The notes under the pieces are model-generated. The model made no database searches, had not been told where the DNA came from, and was given only the letters and a program-made list of their open reading frames with translations. From assembly GCA_013397075.1 (NCBI GenBank), contig VWZS01003965.1, positions 66,909 to 130,908 on the forward strand: DNA of 64,000 nt, read 5' to 3'. Positions 1 through 15,000 of the stretch are shown piece by piece. The translations under genes and the position numbers were made by a program. Position 1 is the first letter of the stretch; each line of letters opens with the position of its first letter. This DNA comes from Rhabdornis inornatus. Taxonomy: Eukaryota > Chordata > Aves > Passeriformes > Rhabdornithidae.

Positions 1-3000
1 CCCCCAAAAAAAAAAAGACCCTTGGAAGAATTGCTTTTAGTTTACTGCATCTTCTCCTGTTGTCTCCTGCTGCCCCACAATGACCAAACTGATGATTCTG
101 GGATAACTTGCCTGATTTTGAGGGATTTTGCATGATTTTACATGTGTAAGAAAAGCTCTGTCTGAGCAGTAGCAAGAGTTGAAAATGCTAGCTCCTGAAG
201 TGGACACTTCTACAGTTCATCTTGGGCATTAAGAACAACTTGTATAGTAAAATTGTACCTCTGAAGAATTCACAGACAATTACTGAAGCCTTCAGTGTAG
301 TGTGTTACTAGGAATAAAGCACAGTGTCATGTTGAACAGTGTGTTACACACAGATATAAATGCAATTATATGTGAATTTTAAAATGAATATACAAATGAA
401 AATACAAATGTAAAGGTATGCATCATAAATCACAACTGGATTGAATGGAAACCACACCATTCATACAGTAATGTTTTATGTCAGAATGACAAATCCTAAT
501 TGAGATTGCTGCAAATATTTGCATTAGTCATTCTTGATTTTAATCTCCAGCTCTCTAAACCATTCTGCTTTAGTTATGATGCTGCTCACCTGTGTTCTAC
601 ACAGTTATGAGTCTTAGGTTCAACTTTGAATGTGGGAGATGTAAAACAGTGTCATGATTAAAAACCTCAACCATTTCATCAACTCAAGACAGCAATTTAT
701 AGGAATCTGAAATTTGGTGAAGGGTCACAAAAGTACTAGGACACCCTGGCTGCATTAAAGATTCATGGTTTTTCAAAAAAAAAAAAGAGAAAAAAGAAAA
801 AGTCAGTGGTGTTTCATCTACTCAGGTAGCACATTTCAGGGAAAATATCAGTATGTGATGGATCTGCAGGATTGTAACCATGAAATGTGCTCTTGTACTC
901 CTGTAAAAGTACAGCTGCTTTATTGAGTTTGGGTAGTAGAATTTTTTTTACAGTCCTTGGAAGTGTGTGTATTTGTGAGAACCTTACATTTAGCTACTGT
1001 TGGAGATTTTTCCTCCAAATTAAATCCATGAAAATTTAGAGGGAGCAGAAGCAACAGCATCCAAATGCTGTTTGTATGAGCAGGACTCAGACATTTCTGC
1101 CTCTGTGCTCCCTGCTCTGCTGCCTGTCTGGCTGCTGAAATCTGAGGTCACACCAAAAAAAGGGTATTTGCTGAGTTTGATGTGAAATCATCTTGGATAT
1201 CAGAACATCAAGTCCTAAGTGGTTAAAAGAATCAGCAGGGACCTGCTTATTGATGTAATCTTGCAGTCCTTCCTGAGGGGAACTGCTCCTACCATACTTA
1301 CCTTGAAACAGAGTTATAAATCTTCTAAGTAATCATTTATTACGGAAGTAAACCAAATTCCCTGAAAACAGGAGTTGTAAAGTGAGTTGCTATAATGTTG
1401 CGTGCTGCCAACCTGTCACATGTTCTGTTATTTTGGGTGATGGTTTACATCATAGTCATTATATTTTGTCTCTAGGTATGTCCTTTATTTAAAAATACAG
1501 AGGTTACAGGTGAGATCAACTCAGGATTTTCTTAAGCCTCACAAGGGCTGTAATTTTTCAAATAAATCAGTGATAAGTAGCACAGGTGTAATTAATTTCA
1601 GCTTCAGAAGACGCAATCTCTAAGTACCATTTAAACACATTACACTGCCATTACTATGACAATAATGAACTTTAATTTATTGTCACTTTAAATTTTGGCT
1701 ATCTTATCCAGCAGCACACAAAGAAATGCTCCTGTGTTTAAAAATACTCAGCAACAGCTGTTTCTTTACCAGTATGGAAAAAACCATTACAGAGCATCTG
1801 ACTAGAAGAGGTTTAGATGCTGGATTTTGGGCTTAAATTTTGTCTATTTGTTGTTGGGTAAAGGCATAAGGAGGTTTTGTTTTAATACTTTCAATAAAAT
1901 AATGAAATTTGCTTAATGATTTAAATTGTACAAGGAGTACCTAGGCATGGTGTGACCTGGAAACACAATTAGCCTGGAACCAAAGAAAATGTGCTGGGAA
2001 GAAAGCTGAAAATATAGATGGAGTTAAATGTAGAAGGCAGAAAAATTAATATGAGCTGAGAAGTTTTAACCCTTAATATAAAAGCAAAGATGGAGACAGA
2101 GGAATCTCAGTGTATCTGACTGCCATCAACACTCCTTTGCTCCAGATAATTGGCTTCTTTTCTCGCTGTAGCTCTCTTTTATTCAGTGCTTCTGCTGGAT
2201 TTGTGGGGAAGTGTCGGAGTTCTCCATTCCCTGTCACGTTGCAGTGCTCAGTGTGGAGCTGTTGAAGACAAGAGTTTTGGGTATTGCTGAGCAGTCAGTG
2301 ACACTGGTTTAGGTTTGGCAGCAATACAGACTCTGAATTCCCCAATCACACGTTATTCCAAGGCCAGTAATGTGCACATAGAACCTGAAATACCACCAAT
2401 TTGTAGGTTCCAATCCATGTAGCAAGTCCCACACACTTGATTGCATTCAAGTCTTCTTTGTGTGAATAAAGAAATGGATTTTCCATGCATGATTAATGGT
2501 GCCTTAGAGTGTGTATGCTGAAATTCAGAAAAAAAAGCCAACCAAAACACAGGGTTATCTATCTTCTCCTTTTACGAAAGATTATAGTGATTTATAACTA
2601 CTGGGAAGGCCCAGGTTGGAACTTTATTTTCCATAACTCAAAAAACTTCAGAATGTGGGTTATTTTAGTTGTGTTAGTTGCCATTACTTAAAAAAGGAAG
2701 ATTGTTGAAGGACTGTGATGGGGAGTTAGAAAAAGATGTCATTTGTTTAAGTATGGCCTAAAGAACATCCAGTTTGGATGATTAGTCACAAAAAATACAT
2801 GGTGTTAGTTGCAGTATCTCTTGTCTTAGGGTGGAAATTCCCATGAGTGAACTTTATAGACTTTATAAAACTCAGTAGAAATCCCAAGTAAAATTATCTC
2901 CAGTTTCAATTCGCTCCATCACAGGCTTGTAAAATTACAAAGAAATTGAAGTTTTATTTTGCTGGTTTTGAAGAACTGTAAGCAAGACTTGGATAGAATC

Positions 3001-6000
3001 TGTGTTATTTAGCCATGATGTATCTTACACTTTAAAATTTTTATTAGTCTCACAAAAGTCAGCTGTTGACAGTGAACTGTGTCAGGTTTTCGTCTTTTAA
3101 GTTATTTATAATGACATTTCTGTTCATGTTCTCACTAAGCAACCAAAATGCTATTTAACCTAAGAATTAAACCATGCCCACGGAAGTCTCCTATTGCATG
3201 TACAACATCACTCGGGGTTTCTTGAAAGTCCACAGAGAGGGGAGAGGGTTGTGGAGCAGAAAACACCATTATGGTTATTCATTTTGATAATTACAGTTAT
3301 TGCAAAAAACAACAACAACAAAAAATTATACTGAGTGTTTGTCTCGTGAGCCCCTTCCAGAAACTGTATTTTTTTCTAGCCTTAGAAGTGAAGCTCAGAA
3401 GAGGTGGCCTCCCAAAACCATGGGCAGCCTCATGGGCCACTTCGGTGTGGTTTTGAAAGGAATACACTTGAAATAATCACAGACTTGGATTGCTAGCCAG
3501 GTATAGGAATTTAAAGTTTGAGATGGGGTCCAAATTAATCCCCTGGTTAGCAGCAGCTTCGTTACCACCTTTGGATTGTTCGTTTCTTGGTAAAATACCT
3601 GTCAGTGCAGCAAAACCACTGACTTCCTAAACTCTCATGGGAAAGCAGAGTGAAACGTTCATGCCCTAGGAGGGAGCCTGGATTTTTTTCCCCCAGTTGT
3701 ACTCCCTAGTAGCTTTTTTTTTGTGAGACAGGAAAGGTTCTGTGTGGCCATGGGGTCAGAGATGCTGTGAACACCAGGTTGATTTCCCTCTCTGCGTCAT
3801 TTTCAGCAGAGATTCAAACCCTTGTGAACAGCTCCAGATGCAGCACGGGTCACCAGAATAAATTGCACTTAAACATATTATTATTACCTGCTGAATTTTT
3901 TTTTAAAATCGATTTCTAGGCTTGTCTACCCATATATTTCACAATGATTAATAAACATTTCTCCACCCCCACCAGAGTCTTGAATGGCTCCCCAGTCCCA
4001 TCGTTGCTGCTCCTCTAGCAGCAAGAAGGTTCTGTTATACCAAACCCTCTTGGATTTTGGCTGGTTTTATGAACCTTTTCTTATTGGGCCATGCCATGCA
4101 GAGGTTGACGAAGTCCAAGTGTATTTTTGAGTGTGGTGGGGTCAATAAGCCATCGTGGTCACTGGAAGGTCTCAGGAGGGATCTGAGAGTCTTCTTCTGC
4201 CTCTCTTCTTATTTTCAGTGTTTGGCAGTTTTTTGTAGCTCTACTCCTGCTTTGTGCGGGCTGAAAGTCATGGTCCTTCAGAGGAATGTTTCTTGAGGTT
4301 GTGTCTGCTGGAGCTGGGAGTCGAGCAAGCAGACATCTTCCATTTTCCCACTTTCTTTTCACCCGGTTCTTTATAAACACATGGCTGCAGGGATGTTCTT
4401 GAGACAGTCTGTAGTTAAAACCCTCGAGCAGCTCTTATTTTATCTGCTCACTAGTGAGGCTGGTGTTCCTTTCCATCAGCCTGGTTTCCTGCTGCTCCAG
4501 GACTGTCCTGGATCTGGGCAGTTTCTATCACAGTTTTGCACAGGGCCTCCTAAAGTGCAAGGAAAAACCTTCAATTTTGCTTTAAATCCACAGGATTTGA
4601 GCAAGATTTTTGACATTTTGAATTAATCTGCAGCAGTGTTTGGGCAAAATGTGATGGACACTCTCCAGGCTGTAAAGACTTTGACCTCGGTGCAGCAAAT
4701 AAATGAAATAAATATAGGCATTGAGGTCCATACATGAATCAGGGTAATGTGTGCATTTGAAAGTCCTGGAAAACTGGCCAAAAGCTGACATCAACACTCA
4801 GATCCTTCTGAATTTTTTGAGACTTGGTGATTTTCATTTTTTGATTTTCAGAACTTGATGGTTTTGGTCTTCTTGTCTGGTTTGCCATTCATTGTCCTGT
4901 TTGCCTAGAGATTTTATAACTTTGCATATTAGCAAACTCATAGTTTATGTATACTTCTTACCATTACTTAGTAATTTGTTTAAAAATTAGGCTGGTTTTA
5001 GCTGTGCTGAAAGCAGGCCATGCTCAGTATGATGTGACAAAGATTTTATCTCTGCTAATAAGGGAAATATGGATACCGGTATAATTTGGATCTAGAAAAA
5101 TGCAGTGTACCTTTGGGATAGATAGACTGGTTTCCATGACAACACATTCTTTGTATTTTTTTAGGCTAGAAATGATGGGCAGAAGCTGTTTTATTCAGCA
5201 GTGGTTAGGTCAGTCTTTGGTTTAGGTTAATTAAACAATGCCAGAATACCCAAAATTGCTTGTCTTATGGCCTCCATGTAACCTGGCTGCAGCAGAGAAA
5301 TGGATTGGAAAGGCCCAATCCTAAAGGGAATTGGCTAAATATTGGCAATGGTTTTACACTGATCATTGTTCAGCATGGAAACAAATGGATAATCTTTCTT
5401 TTTCCAGTTCTGTGCTCCTCTAATCAATCTTTCCAGTGCAACAGTCAAGTTCAGGATGCTTTGAGAGCTGTGAGTGCCTTAAAGCACTGTGAGTCTGGGC
5501 TTATTGTTTCAAATAATCCTAGTGACCTAGACTTATTTGTAATCTTTGGCCTTCTAATTATTTTTTAGTCTTTACTAATCTACTGTAAATTGTTGCCATA
5601 TCCTGTGCACACACACATATTGCAAAAACAGAAGGTCCCACAATGAATTCTCCTGAATCCTTCTGACTCCATTGATTTATTTCTCCCTGTGGTTGTGAAA
5701 TTCCTGTTGTTGTTGATGTGATTCCCATATATAATATAATGACATTAAGTCTTTTCTTATATAGCTGTAAAATAAATTAAATATAATTATGCAACTGACC
5801 TCATTCAATGAGAGGAGGATGCTAATTTTCAAATCAGTTCAGAGATGGAGAACTGATTTGCCATATTTCAGAAGAACACTTCCTCCTGCTTTAGTTTTGT
5901 TACAAATCCGTAATTTCTACAGCTGCACAAGGTGTTCACCACCTATAACTCTGCAGACTGTCACTGTGCAATTTTTCTTGTGTAAAATCCAATTTTTTGG

Positions 6001-9000
6001 GGTGTATCCCTTCTTGTAATGAAGGCACTTCAGATGTTGTCACGGGTTGTAAGATTTCAGTTTCTTTTCTTTTTTTAATGTGTTCATGGAAGGTGTGAAT
6101 CGCAGACATGCTTTTAATATTGCTTCTTCAGATGAGAAAAAAGAGCAACTTTTAGATTTAATAGATTTTCATTGATTTTTATACTTTTTCCATACAGCCA
6201 TTTAACACAGCACCTTGGCAGAATGTGATAATATTTTAGCATCAGATGAGACTCTGACTTCCGTTATTTATCAGGGATTCATGTGCTCTCAAATAGTCCT
6301 GCAGCCTCTGAAAAATCCAAATAGTAGGTGATAATTAAAAGCTTACTTTTTAAAATAATCTAAAAATAATATAGTGTTTTATAATTTTGTTTTTAGGACT
6401 TGCTTTTTATAACTTCACCTTCATACCTGTTCAGTTAAAAGACTTAAACGGGTCTTCAGACACTAAATTAGGTTTAATTATGAAGAAAAGGCACTATTGA
6501 TAATTGAATAATCATGGGTGTGTTTATGCTTTCCTTTGCATTTTACATTTCCAGGGAGTTCTTTTGCCTTCCTCTCTTTGGAATTGGAGAAGAATTTATT
6601 ATTTCATGTTCTTTTCAAGCCTATATAAGCTTCATACCTTCACAATATCTTTTTTAAAAATATTTTTGTTTACCAGCTGCTTCTTTCCTCTGTGTTTAGA
6701 TCCTCAGAACACGTCATACCATTGAATTGGAACTTGACTCAGTAGGATTCCTCTTAAAAATTGATTGTTTGGTATTTAATTATTTAAGTTTTGAGCCCTG
6801 GTCATCTTGGTATCTTCAAAGTTTGAAGTGAGTCGAGTTTCAGTGAATTCTTTCGAAAAAGAAATATTGAAATAAGAGAATCTTCAGGAAGCAACACGAA
6901 AAATGTTCTTTATCAAACAAAGAGTCTCACTTTGTTTTTGAGCTTGGCTTCACAGACTTGTGAGCTGCATGACCAGCCCTGCAATGTCTTTGTGAGGCCA
7001 ACAAATGTATCTATTTGATATATTTCTGTTCAAATGTGGTGGAAAACCATCTCTTTGCAAAGCTCTGCTTGGGTTGTGCTCATTACCCAAGGAAGGTCTT
7101 CAAGGACTGTTTATTTTACTAACATTGGCCACAGTTTTACTCTTCTGCATCAGATGACAGCTACTCATGTAGAATTTACCTTTTTTCTTTTTTTTAAGGT
7201 GTTACCATGTATTTAATTGGAAATACCTTTTGAAACTAGCAGGAGTCATGTACAGTGCTTAATTCCTTTTAAAGTGTGTTTATTGTAAATTGAATATTGA
7301 ACAAAAGTAATACAAGATCTTGCTAACTGAGATGAGTTAATGCACAATGCACAGACTGAAATACAGATAGTTCCATCTGGGCATCACAAAAAGCTGTTTT
7401 ACTGTGGCAGCAGTAAAAATTAAATGTGACTCCAGCTGCTTCTCCCAGAAGAAGAGAAGTGGTACCTTCTTCTGGTTGTGGTGATCAACCAGAGCCAAGT
7501 GTGGGTAAAACCCTGCCTTGTCTTTCTAGCCTTTCATCATAACCCTTGAAGTTTATCCTTAATCCCCTCCAATGAGGCTATTCCCAAGTTTCTGGAACAA
7601 AAACAGAGATCTGGAGATGCCTCAGTGGGAGGTGTAGCATCTTTCAGTGCTGACCAAGAGCCTCGTGTGGTCACTGACTTTGCAGAGAGCCCCTCAGGAC
7701 CAGCAGTGCTCCCACCTGGGCACGGCCAGGGGGGTCAGGGGTCCACCTGGGGGGCTTTTCATGGTGCAGAGGCTCGTGCCACAGCCCTTACATTCCTCCC
7801 ACCAACACAGCCTTCCAGCAAATGTTTGAAACAAATGTCTGCTCTTTAAAGAGACCCCGTGGTGAGAGGGAATCTCTGAAATGGGTTTGAAACCACCCCA
7901 GGCAGGAGCTGCTGCTGGGTCCCCTTGGGGTCTGTCACAGGCTGGTTAACAAATGAAAAATAAAGGAGAAGGTCGCACCAGGAGACAAACCAAGAGTTTC
8001 TTGTAAGACAGTGTCAGATTGTTCCTTGGACCTTTCTAAAATCATCCCCCAGAACTCTTCATTTCAGTTACTAACTGCAGTAAAAAGGATCAGATGTTCC
8101 CTGATCTCAGTTTTGTCTGACCTCAGTAACTGCTTGTAAGTCATAAATTAAATAATTTTGGAGTAAGAAGTTCTTCTTCCAACATAACTTAATTTTGAAT
8201 GAAATTGACATAAATCTCATTAAGTAGGATTTAGCTGGGACAGATGCTAGCACTGTAGATGGCTGTAAGTGCACTCCCTTCCCTTAAATTCTGGGAAGGT
8301 TTTAACAATTCCACTTGCTCCATTTCTTAAAAATAACTTTATCCTAGGGTTTATTTCCCTCTTTGCTACCAGGCAGTAAAAAGAGTCCAGCTGTACTTAC
8401 TTTATATTTACTCCACCTCTCTTCCTCCAGTGTTAGCTAGCAATACTGCAATTACAGGGCTTTTGCTTTTCTGCCTCCTGAATAAAATTAATCATTTCAT
8501 GTTCATGATACAGGTATTTTTTTATGTGGTATCTGCAATCCCTGGCATTTCTTTGTAAGAGAAGCAAGTGATGTCCCACCCTTAATGTTTCCTTTCCTGC
8601 TGCTGAGGGAAGAGGAAGGAGTTGACAGTTTACACACAAGGTCTCCTGATTCCCCAGAGAAGTTATATCCTGCTTGGTCTGGAGGTTTTTTGCCCCCCCA
8701 AGTACAGACTGCTGATTTCTATTAAGATACTCCTCATTGTTATTACTACACCAAAGAAAATGTTATTTATTTAAATATGTGGTGGATGTGCAAGATTGTA
8801 GGAAACTGTTAGGAACCATTAAATAACAAGGTGACTTTTCAGGGAAGCTTCACTTGGTCTTTTTGAAAATAAATGTCAGGAAAGGCTTTAGTTTTACTTT
8901 GATGATAGTTCCCCTGCCCCTTCCTTATTCATTTAATTATTCAAATTTTGGATAGCCATTGCTATGAGGCTGAAAAAGTTGTTACTGTTAAGTACCAGTC

Positions 9001-12000
9001 CCCCAAAGTATGGGATTTAGCTTCAAAACTACCCTGAGCACTGCCTGTATTAGCTGTAAATATTAAAATTTCAGTTCCAGTGGTATTATTTATAGTCTTA
9101 ACTGCAGCAGTGAAGCACAACTGGACTCAGTTTGTCAGAACTGAGATGTCTTACTTTGGAAAATTTAGTTCAGAATGTTTTTTGCTGTATCATGTGGCTC
9201 TGAAACGGTGATTCAGTGCTACATAAATGCTGTGCTTATTCCTTATGAAGGAGTCAAAGTACTGAGGAAAAGTATGAGGAGAAAATGAACCTCATTTTAA
9301 ATAAGGGTTAAAATATTTCCTGAGCTCTGATGAAATCATTGTTCAGTGTTTTCCCTCTTCTGAAGCAAAAACGGTGCACTCAGAAATTCCAAACTCCGAA
9401 ACTTGCCAGCTCTGGAGTTCAGAATATACAATGGGAACGAAAAATTTCTATCTTTAGGCTCGGTGTGGGAGGCATTCTTTGAATATTCGTATCTTAATTT
9501 CAAAGACGTTGAATACCGTCAAGATAAACAGATTTCTGTGCCCAGCACTTTGGGGATCTCCAGGTGAAAGGAAACTTGCTCTTCATATGGATATTAAGTG
9601 ACATTGTCAGTATGATAGGCCAAAAATGAAAAATTGTATTGAATTACAAATGGATATGAAGTGGTTCTGATTTTCTTTCTTTCCTTTTTTTTTTTTTAAG
9701 CCTACTGGAGCAATTCTGTGAACAAAAAGTACAACAGGGTGTGTGAAATGAATGATAAGAGTGTGAGACTAATTACTGCCTCGTTATTTGGAAGTCCTTT
9801 CTTTCCAGGAAGGAAAAAAAACTCTGGAATAAAGTTTCCTTGTTGTCTTTGTCCTCACCTTTTAGAATACTTACATTTTATCTGGATCTAGGGATGCAGA
9901 GTTTGTGTTTTGGGCTGGGGCTGGCAGGCTCAGAGCATCACTGCAGGCCAGATAAAGGGCTTGTGCCCAGGGGAATGCCAATGTTTAAAAACTCCTGTGC
10001 TACTTAAAAACCCTTTTTTATCTCAGGATAACCTTTAGTCCCTTTTGCAGTGTTTGCAACATGTTATCAGAAAAAAAAACCCGAAACAAATAATTCAAAC
10101 AAAAGCAGAGAAATTGAATGATTTAGTGCCTTCATTTCTAAATGTAATGTTCATTGCCTTCTAAGTGAAGGGAAAGGTGGTTGTTGAGTAGTAGGGCAGC
10201 AGCTTGGGGGGTTGTGTGAAGGTTAGATTTTGTTCTTGCTTAGCTGCAACTGATAAGAAAAATTGTGGGTAAACGTCCTGTGAGTTTACAGTTTGGGCTG
10301 TTCTTAGGACAGTGTGCTGGTATCAGGAGCCACAGATGCAGAGGGGCTGTGCCTGCCTGGAGAAGCTGGGAACTGTTGCATGTTCGGCAGGTGATTAATG
10401 ACAGGCTCTGTGAGGAGTGTGAAAAAAACACGCTTAAACAGATAGAATTGTGCTCCAATTTAGAGTATGTAACATTCTGAATATGGTAAACAAGTAAAAA
10501 ACACCCCAACCTCTTATTTTTAGGGGGAATTTTGGTTCATCTAGCCTTAATTCCTTGCAGAGTTATCCTGCTTTGCTGTGGAATTAACACAAGCTGAAAT
10601 TTAACCCTTCACTAACGTTTAGTTTTGGGGGGGAAGAGACATGGAAGGTTTTCTTCATGCGTGTAACTTTTTATTTTTCTGGGAGTGATGTATTGTTTTT
10701 GTCCAAGAGTTGTGTTGTGCAGGTCTCCAGCTTAGGTAGAGTTCCCATGACAAAACCTGGCTGGTGGTGCTGGCCTCTGCCCAGCTCATCCTCCTGCTTC
10801 CTGGAGAATTCCTCTTTAATAATTTAAACTTGTTTTGTTGTTCACAACGCTTCGTAGGCATGTTCAGAACCATGGCCAAAGGCTGCTAGTTCTGGCTGGA
10901 AATAATAGCTGTGCTTCTTAAATGGATAAACAAATTTAAAATAAATATTTTTGGTTCTTTTCTTTTTTTCCCCCCCCATCTTTTTGCCTTTTAGGTGCTG
11001 TGTGTGGGCATCACTAACACAATGTTTTGTCCTCAGTGAGGAGCAAAGGATTTTAATCCACACAGGTTAAATCACACAGTCCTGTTGCTTCCAAACGCGG
11101 TTTTGTGTGGTTTCTCTTTAAAAAACAGGATACTGTAATTAAATCCTGAGGCTCCACACGCCCCATGTCACTGTGGTTTCTTGATACATCTCAATTTCCT
11201 TGGAACACAAAAATCCAAGTGTCTCAGCTCCTGGTGGAAAGCAGGCATCCAGTGTAAGACACACTCTGAAATGTCTCAGTGTGATTATGAAATTGTGCTT
11301 ACATTTTATCATATCAGCACAATAAAACAACAGATGTATTGTAACACTAGGAAGAGGATATGTAAAGGTAAAGTAATGTCGGTTACTCTTTTAATTATTT
11401 TTTTTACTAGACCTTTAGGTCTTGTCTGAAATTAAGACTCTCTGATTGGCACATAAAATAATTCTGAGCCATAGTTTGGATACAGAAGATGTTACAGAGT
11501 ACAGAAGCTGGAGAAACTGTGGCAGGAAATCCCTCTGTTCTCATTAGTTTTATCTTTTTGGATGAGGACTGTGCCTGTGGCATAGACAGGGTACCAGGAG
11601 GGACACTTTCATGCATTTTTGCCAGTAAGGGTTAAACTCAAAAATGTGGTTTTGTTTTCCCAGGCTCCCATTAAGTCTCAGCAACTAAAGTAAATCAAAA
11701 GAGGTAAAAAGGACTGGTGGATCGAGGAATTGGGAGGAGCCTAAAGAAGGCAAGAAAACTAGATGTTTGTTGGAAAGAAAAGGGAGTGAGAATAGAGTAA
11801 GCCAAAGCAAAAAATTAGATTTTCCAAGTGCTGCAGCTGTCACTGTTGGTCATGCTAGGGCGGTCAAAAAAGCCCATCTTGAGCTGAATTGCTCTAAATT
11901 CATTTATTTTGTGTATCTAGTGTTCCTTTGCTGGGCACATTTGCTCCTGTGAAGATTGCAAATAGGTACAAAACTTCACTCCTTTGTATTTTTTTTAAAC

Positions 12001-15000
12001 TTATGATGGTCCTCACTTATATTTTTGCAGAGTTGCCCCTTAAATTACTTACTGTAACTTGATTAAAAAAAAAACAAAGCAACATGCCAAGAATGAATTG
12101 AGGTAACTACAGTCCAAAGTACCTAATACAGATAACTACATGGAAAACTGGATGATTTTGACACAAGTCTTAATATCAACACAAAAATATTTGCATTCTG
12201 ATCACTGGAAAAGCTACTGCATCTTTAAAATAGTCCTAAATATTAATAACAGAGCAGAGTCACTAAGCTTCCATGAATCTTGCGTTGGGTATTTTGCTTA
12301 TTTTTTGGCCTCTGGATATTTCTTAGATTGGGAAATCCCTCTGCCTAAAGAACTCCCAAAACAAACCGAACAATAAAAGCCCAGATTTGGGGTTTTATGA
12401 AGCAGCCTCTTAAATGCAGAACAATAAAGCAAAATGAACAGAGTAAGCACATGGAAAACACTCCTTACAAGGAGCATTTTAATCTCCTGGCATGCTCTCC
12501 CAGAGGAAGTGATGAAATCCTGGCTGATTTTGGGTGGTTTGAGCGCAGGATGGACGAGGCACGGGCAGTGAGGTGGTGCCTCAGGGCAGCTGACCTGCTA
12601 TTGCTGGTCCCTCCAGAGCTGGGATTCAGCTTTAATCCCGGGAGCTGTTCAGCCCCCGGTTGCTCACGTAGGGCCGTTCTTTATATTAATGTGCTTCTCC
12701 TTTATTCAGGAAGTGTCTAATGGCGTTGGGGGGAGGGGAAACTCATTAGCTTCCTTCCTGAGTAATATAATTTTTATTTCCTGTTGTAGCAGCAGCCTCA
12801 GCCAAAAGCAACAGCCTAAAAAGTGCGTGGGGGGAGGGTTGCCTGTGCTAAACGTTCCCATCTCTGGAGTGAAATGCTGGTTACAAGGATTCTAAGACCT
12901 GTGGGCAGTTTTAAGATTCCCTTTGCAGTCAGATTTTGAACCTTCTGCCCTTTCTTCTTTAATTGTGGGGAGGGAGGTGACTCAGAAGTGCACTAATGGG
13001 AGCATTTGCATTTACCTTCCCCATCCTCCCGTCCTCCTGAGACCCCCAAAGGTCTCCCCAAAAGCCTTCTCCCATCTCCAGGCATTGGTGGGACCTGCTG
13101 GGTCAGCCTGGCCAAGTTAGGGGTTTTGGAGGTGCCCTGAGTCTCCCTGCAGGTACCACACACCTTTGTCTTCACGTCCCAACCATAGCACAACTTAAAT
13201 TGGAAAACACTGAGCAGCCTTTCCTTGCCTCCTGTAATTTTGTCTTGGCACTGTATTGCAGCAAAAACTCTTTCTATTTGATTTTATAACCTTGTTTCCT
13301 GCTCCAAAATAAGCAATACACTCAAAACTTCAGTGCTTGTGGGGCACCACAGGAATGGGCATGGTAGAGTTGAGGGCTGTTGGAAGTGAGAAGGATTTAA
13401 CAATTACACTCAGAAAAGTCATAGACACTCTTAGGGTTTGTTTTTTTTTTCACAACGCTTTATCAATTGTGCCTTTGTCATTGTCATGCTAAACATGCAC
13501 ACACTGTCCTGGGCATAAAGAAGGATTTTAAAAATAATTGAAAAACCTGTGTAAGTTCATTCCTATGGCTGGTAACAGTTTGTGATAGCGTTACCGTAGC
13601 CTCAGAAGTAAAAAATTCGTTCCAAGCTTGATACTGTATATATTTAAACTCAGATATTTGTCACCTTTTCACACATTGTACTGTGTTTTAGGTTGGTTTT
13701 CAGTCTGAAAATTACAGGTTGTTTCGTGCAGTCTGCTCTGGCTAGACTTTTACCCGTCTGAAGCAGTTGTGCTGAATGTGAATTTTGCTGTGTGTACAAT
13801 TGCACTAAGTGTGCTGCAAACACAGGTTCATACAGGAATAGCACCAAACTGGGGACCCCTAATTGAAAAAACAACCCCTTGATTGTCCTTCTATACAAAC
13901 TTGGCACCTTCCTCTTGGATTTTCAGGCTGGAGAGGTAACATTTTAATTTTGCAGCGGATGAAATAGAACTGGGTAGGAATGAAATAGTCCAGACATTTT
14001 AAAGAAGTACCAAGTTGAGTGCATAGAAAGTATGAGCAACCCCTGATGCGTATGGTCTTGATCAGTAAAATACCCGTGCAAATGGTAATCACAAGGAATG
14101 AGAAAAAAGGGTGATTTCTGGAAAGTCCCTTCCATGGAGTGATACTAGCAGGGAAAACCAAAAGTGTTTTCTGTTAATTCTCATTAAGCTGGAGGCACAA
14201 GGGACGTCAAGTACACAGGTGAGCAGCTCTAAGGTAATTGCAGGAAAGAAACTTCACTATCCCAGGAATCTGCAGTGCCTTTCATCAGCACTTGCTCTGT
14301 GCAGGCTATTATGGTAGATGAGGCAGTTAAATGAACAACTACAATTATCCACTGTTACCTGGCACTTAAGTTTTGTCAGCTTTTGTAGGAAGCATGAATA
14401 TCCCTCCCCTGGGACCTTCTGCCTGCAGAAACCTGCTTATTTTTGTGTGATGGGCTGCAGTCCCCAGAGAGTGAAAATTCTGGAGTTGTTTTGAGGGATT
14501 GAAAGGCTTAGAACTGGGAATGAAGAAGAGGAAATGGTGGAACTGGGGAGCTTCAGAGTTCTGTACCTTGGCTGCCCTTTACAGCAATCCATAAATAAAA
14601 TAAATCCACCTTTCCCTCCTCGTGGAAAATGCCTCTGTTGTCGTTTAGTATGGGGAAAATGCTTCAAATTTACTTCAATTCTCATTTTCTCTTGTTTCCA
14701 GCCTGTACATTACATAGTTCTCATTTTGCTGTGTTTTAACCTGAGCTTAAACTTAATTCTGAGAACATTGTGGGCCGGGGGCTGTTGAGGCAGCACATGG
14801 GTGACTGCTGCTCTCCTGCAGATAATTTTTTTAAATAACAGAGCTAAACTGGATCTGTCTGTACTTTTCCTTCTGTAAGCCTCTCAGTGTTAGCTGAGGA
14901 GGAAGCCAGTTTTTTATATATAGTGAAATATGGATTATTGCAGCCACTAAGTGCTCACATTAATCTCTGGTGTTTTAGGCCATCTTGGACACAGTGCTGA

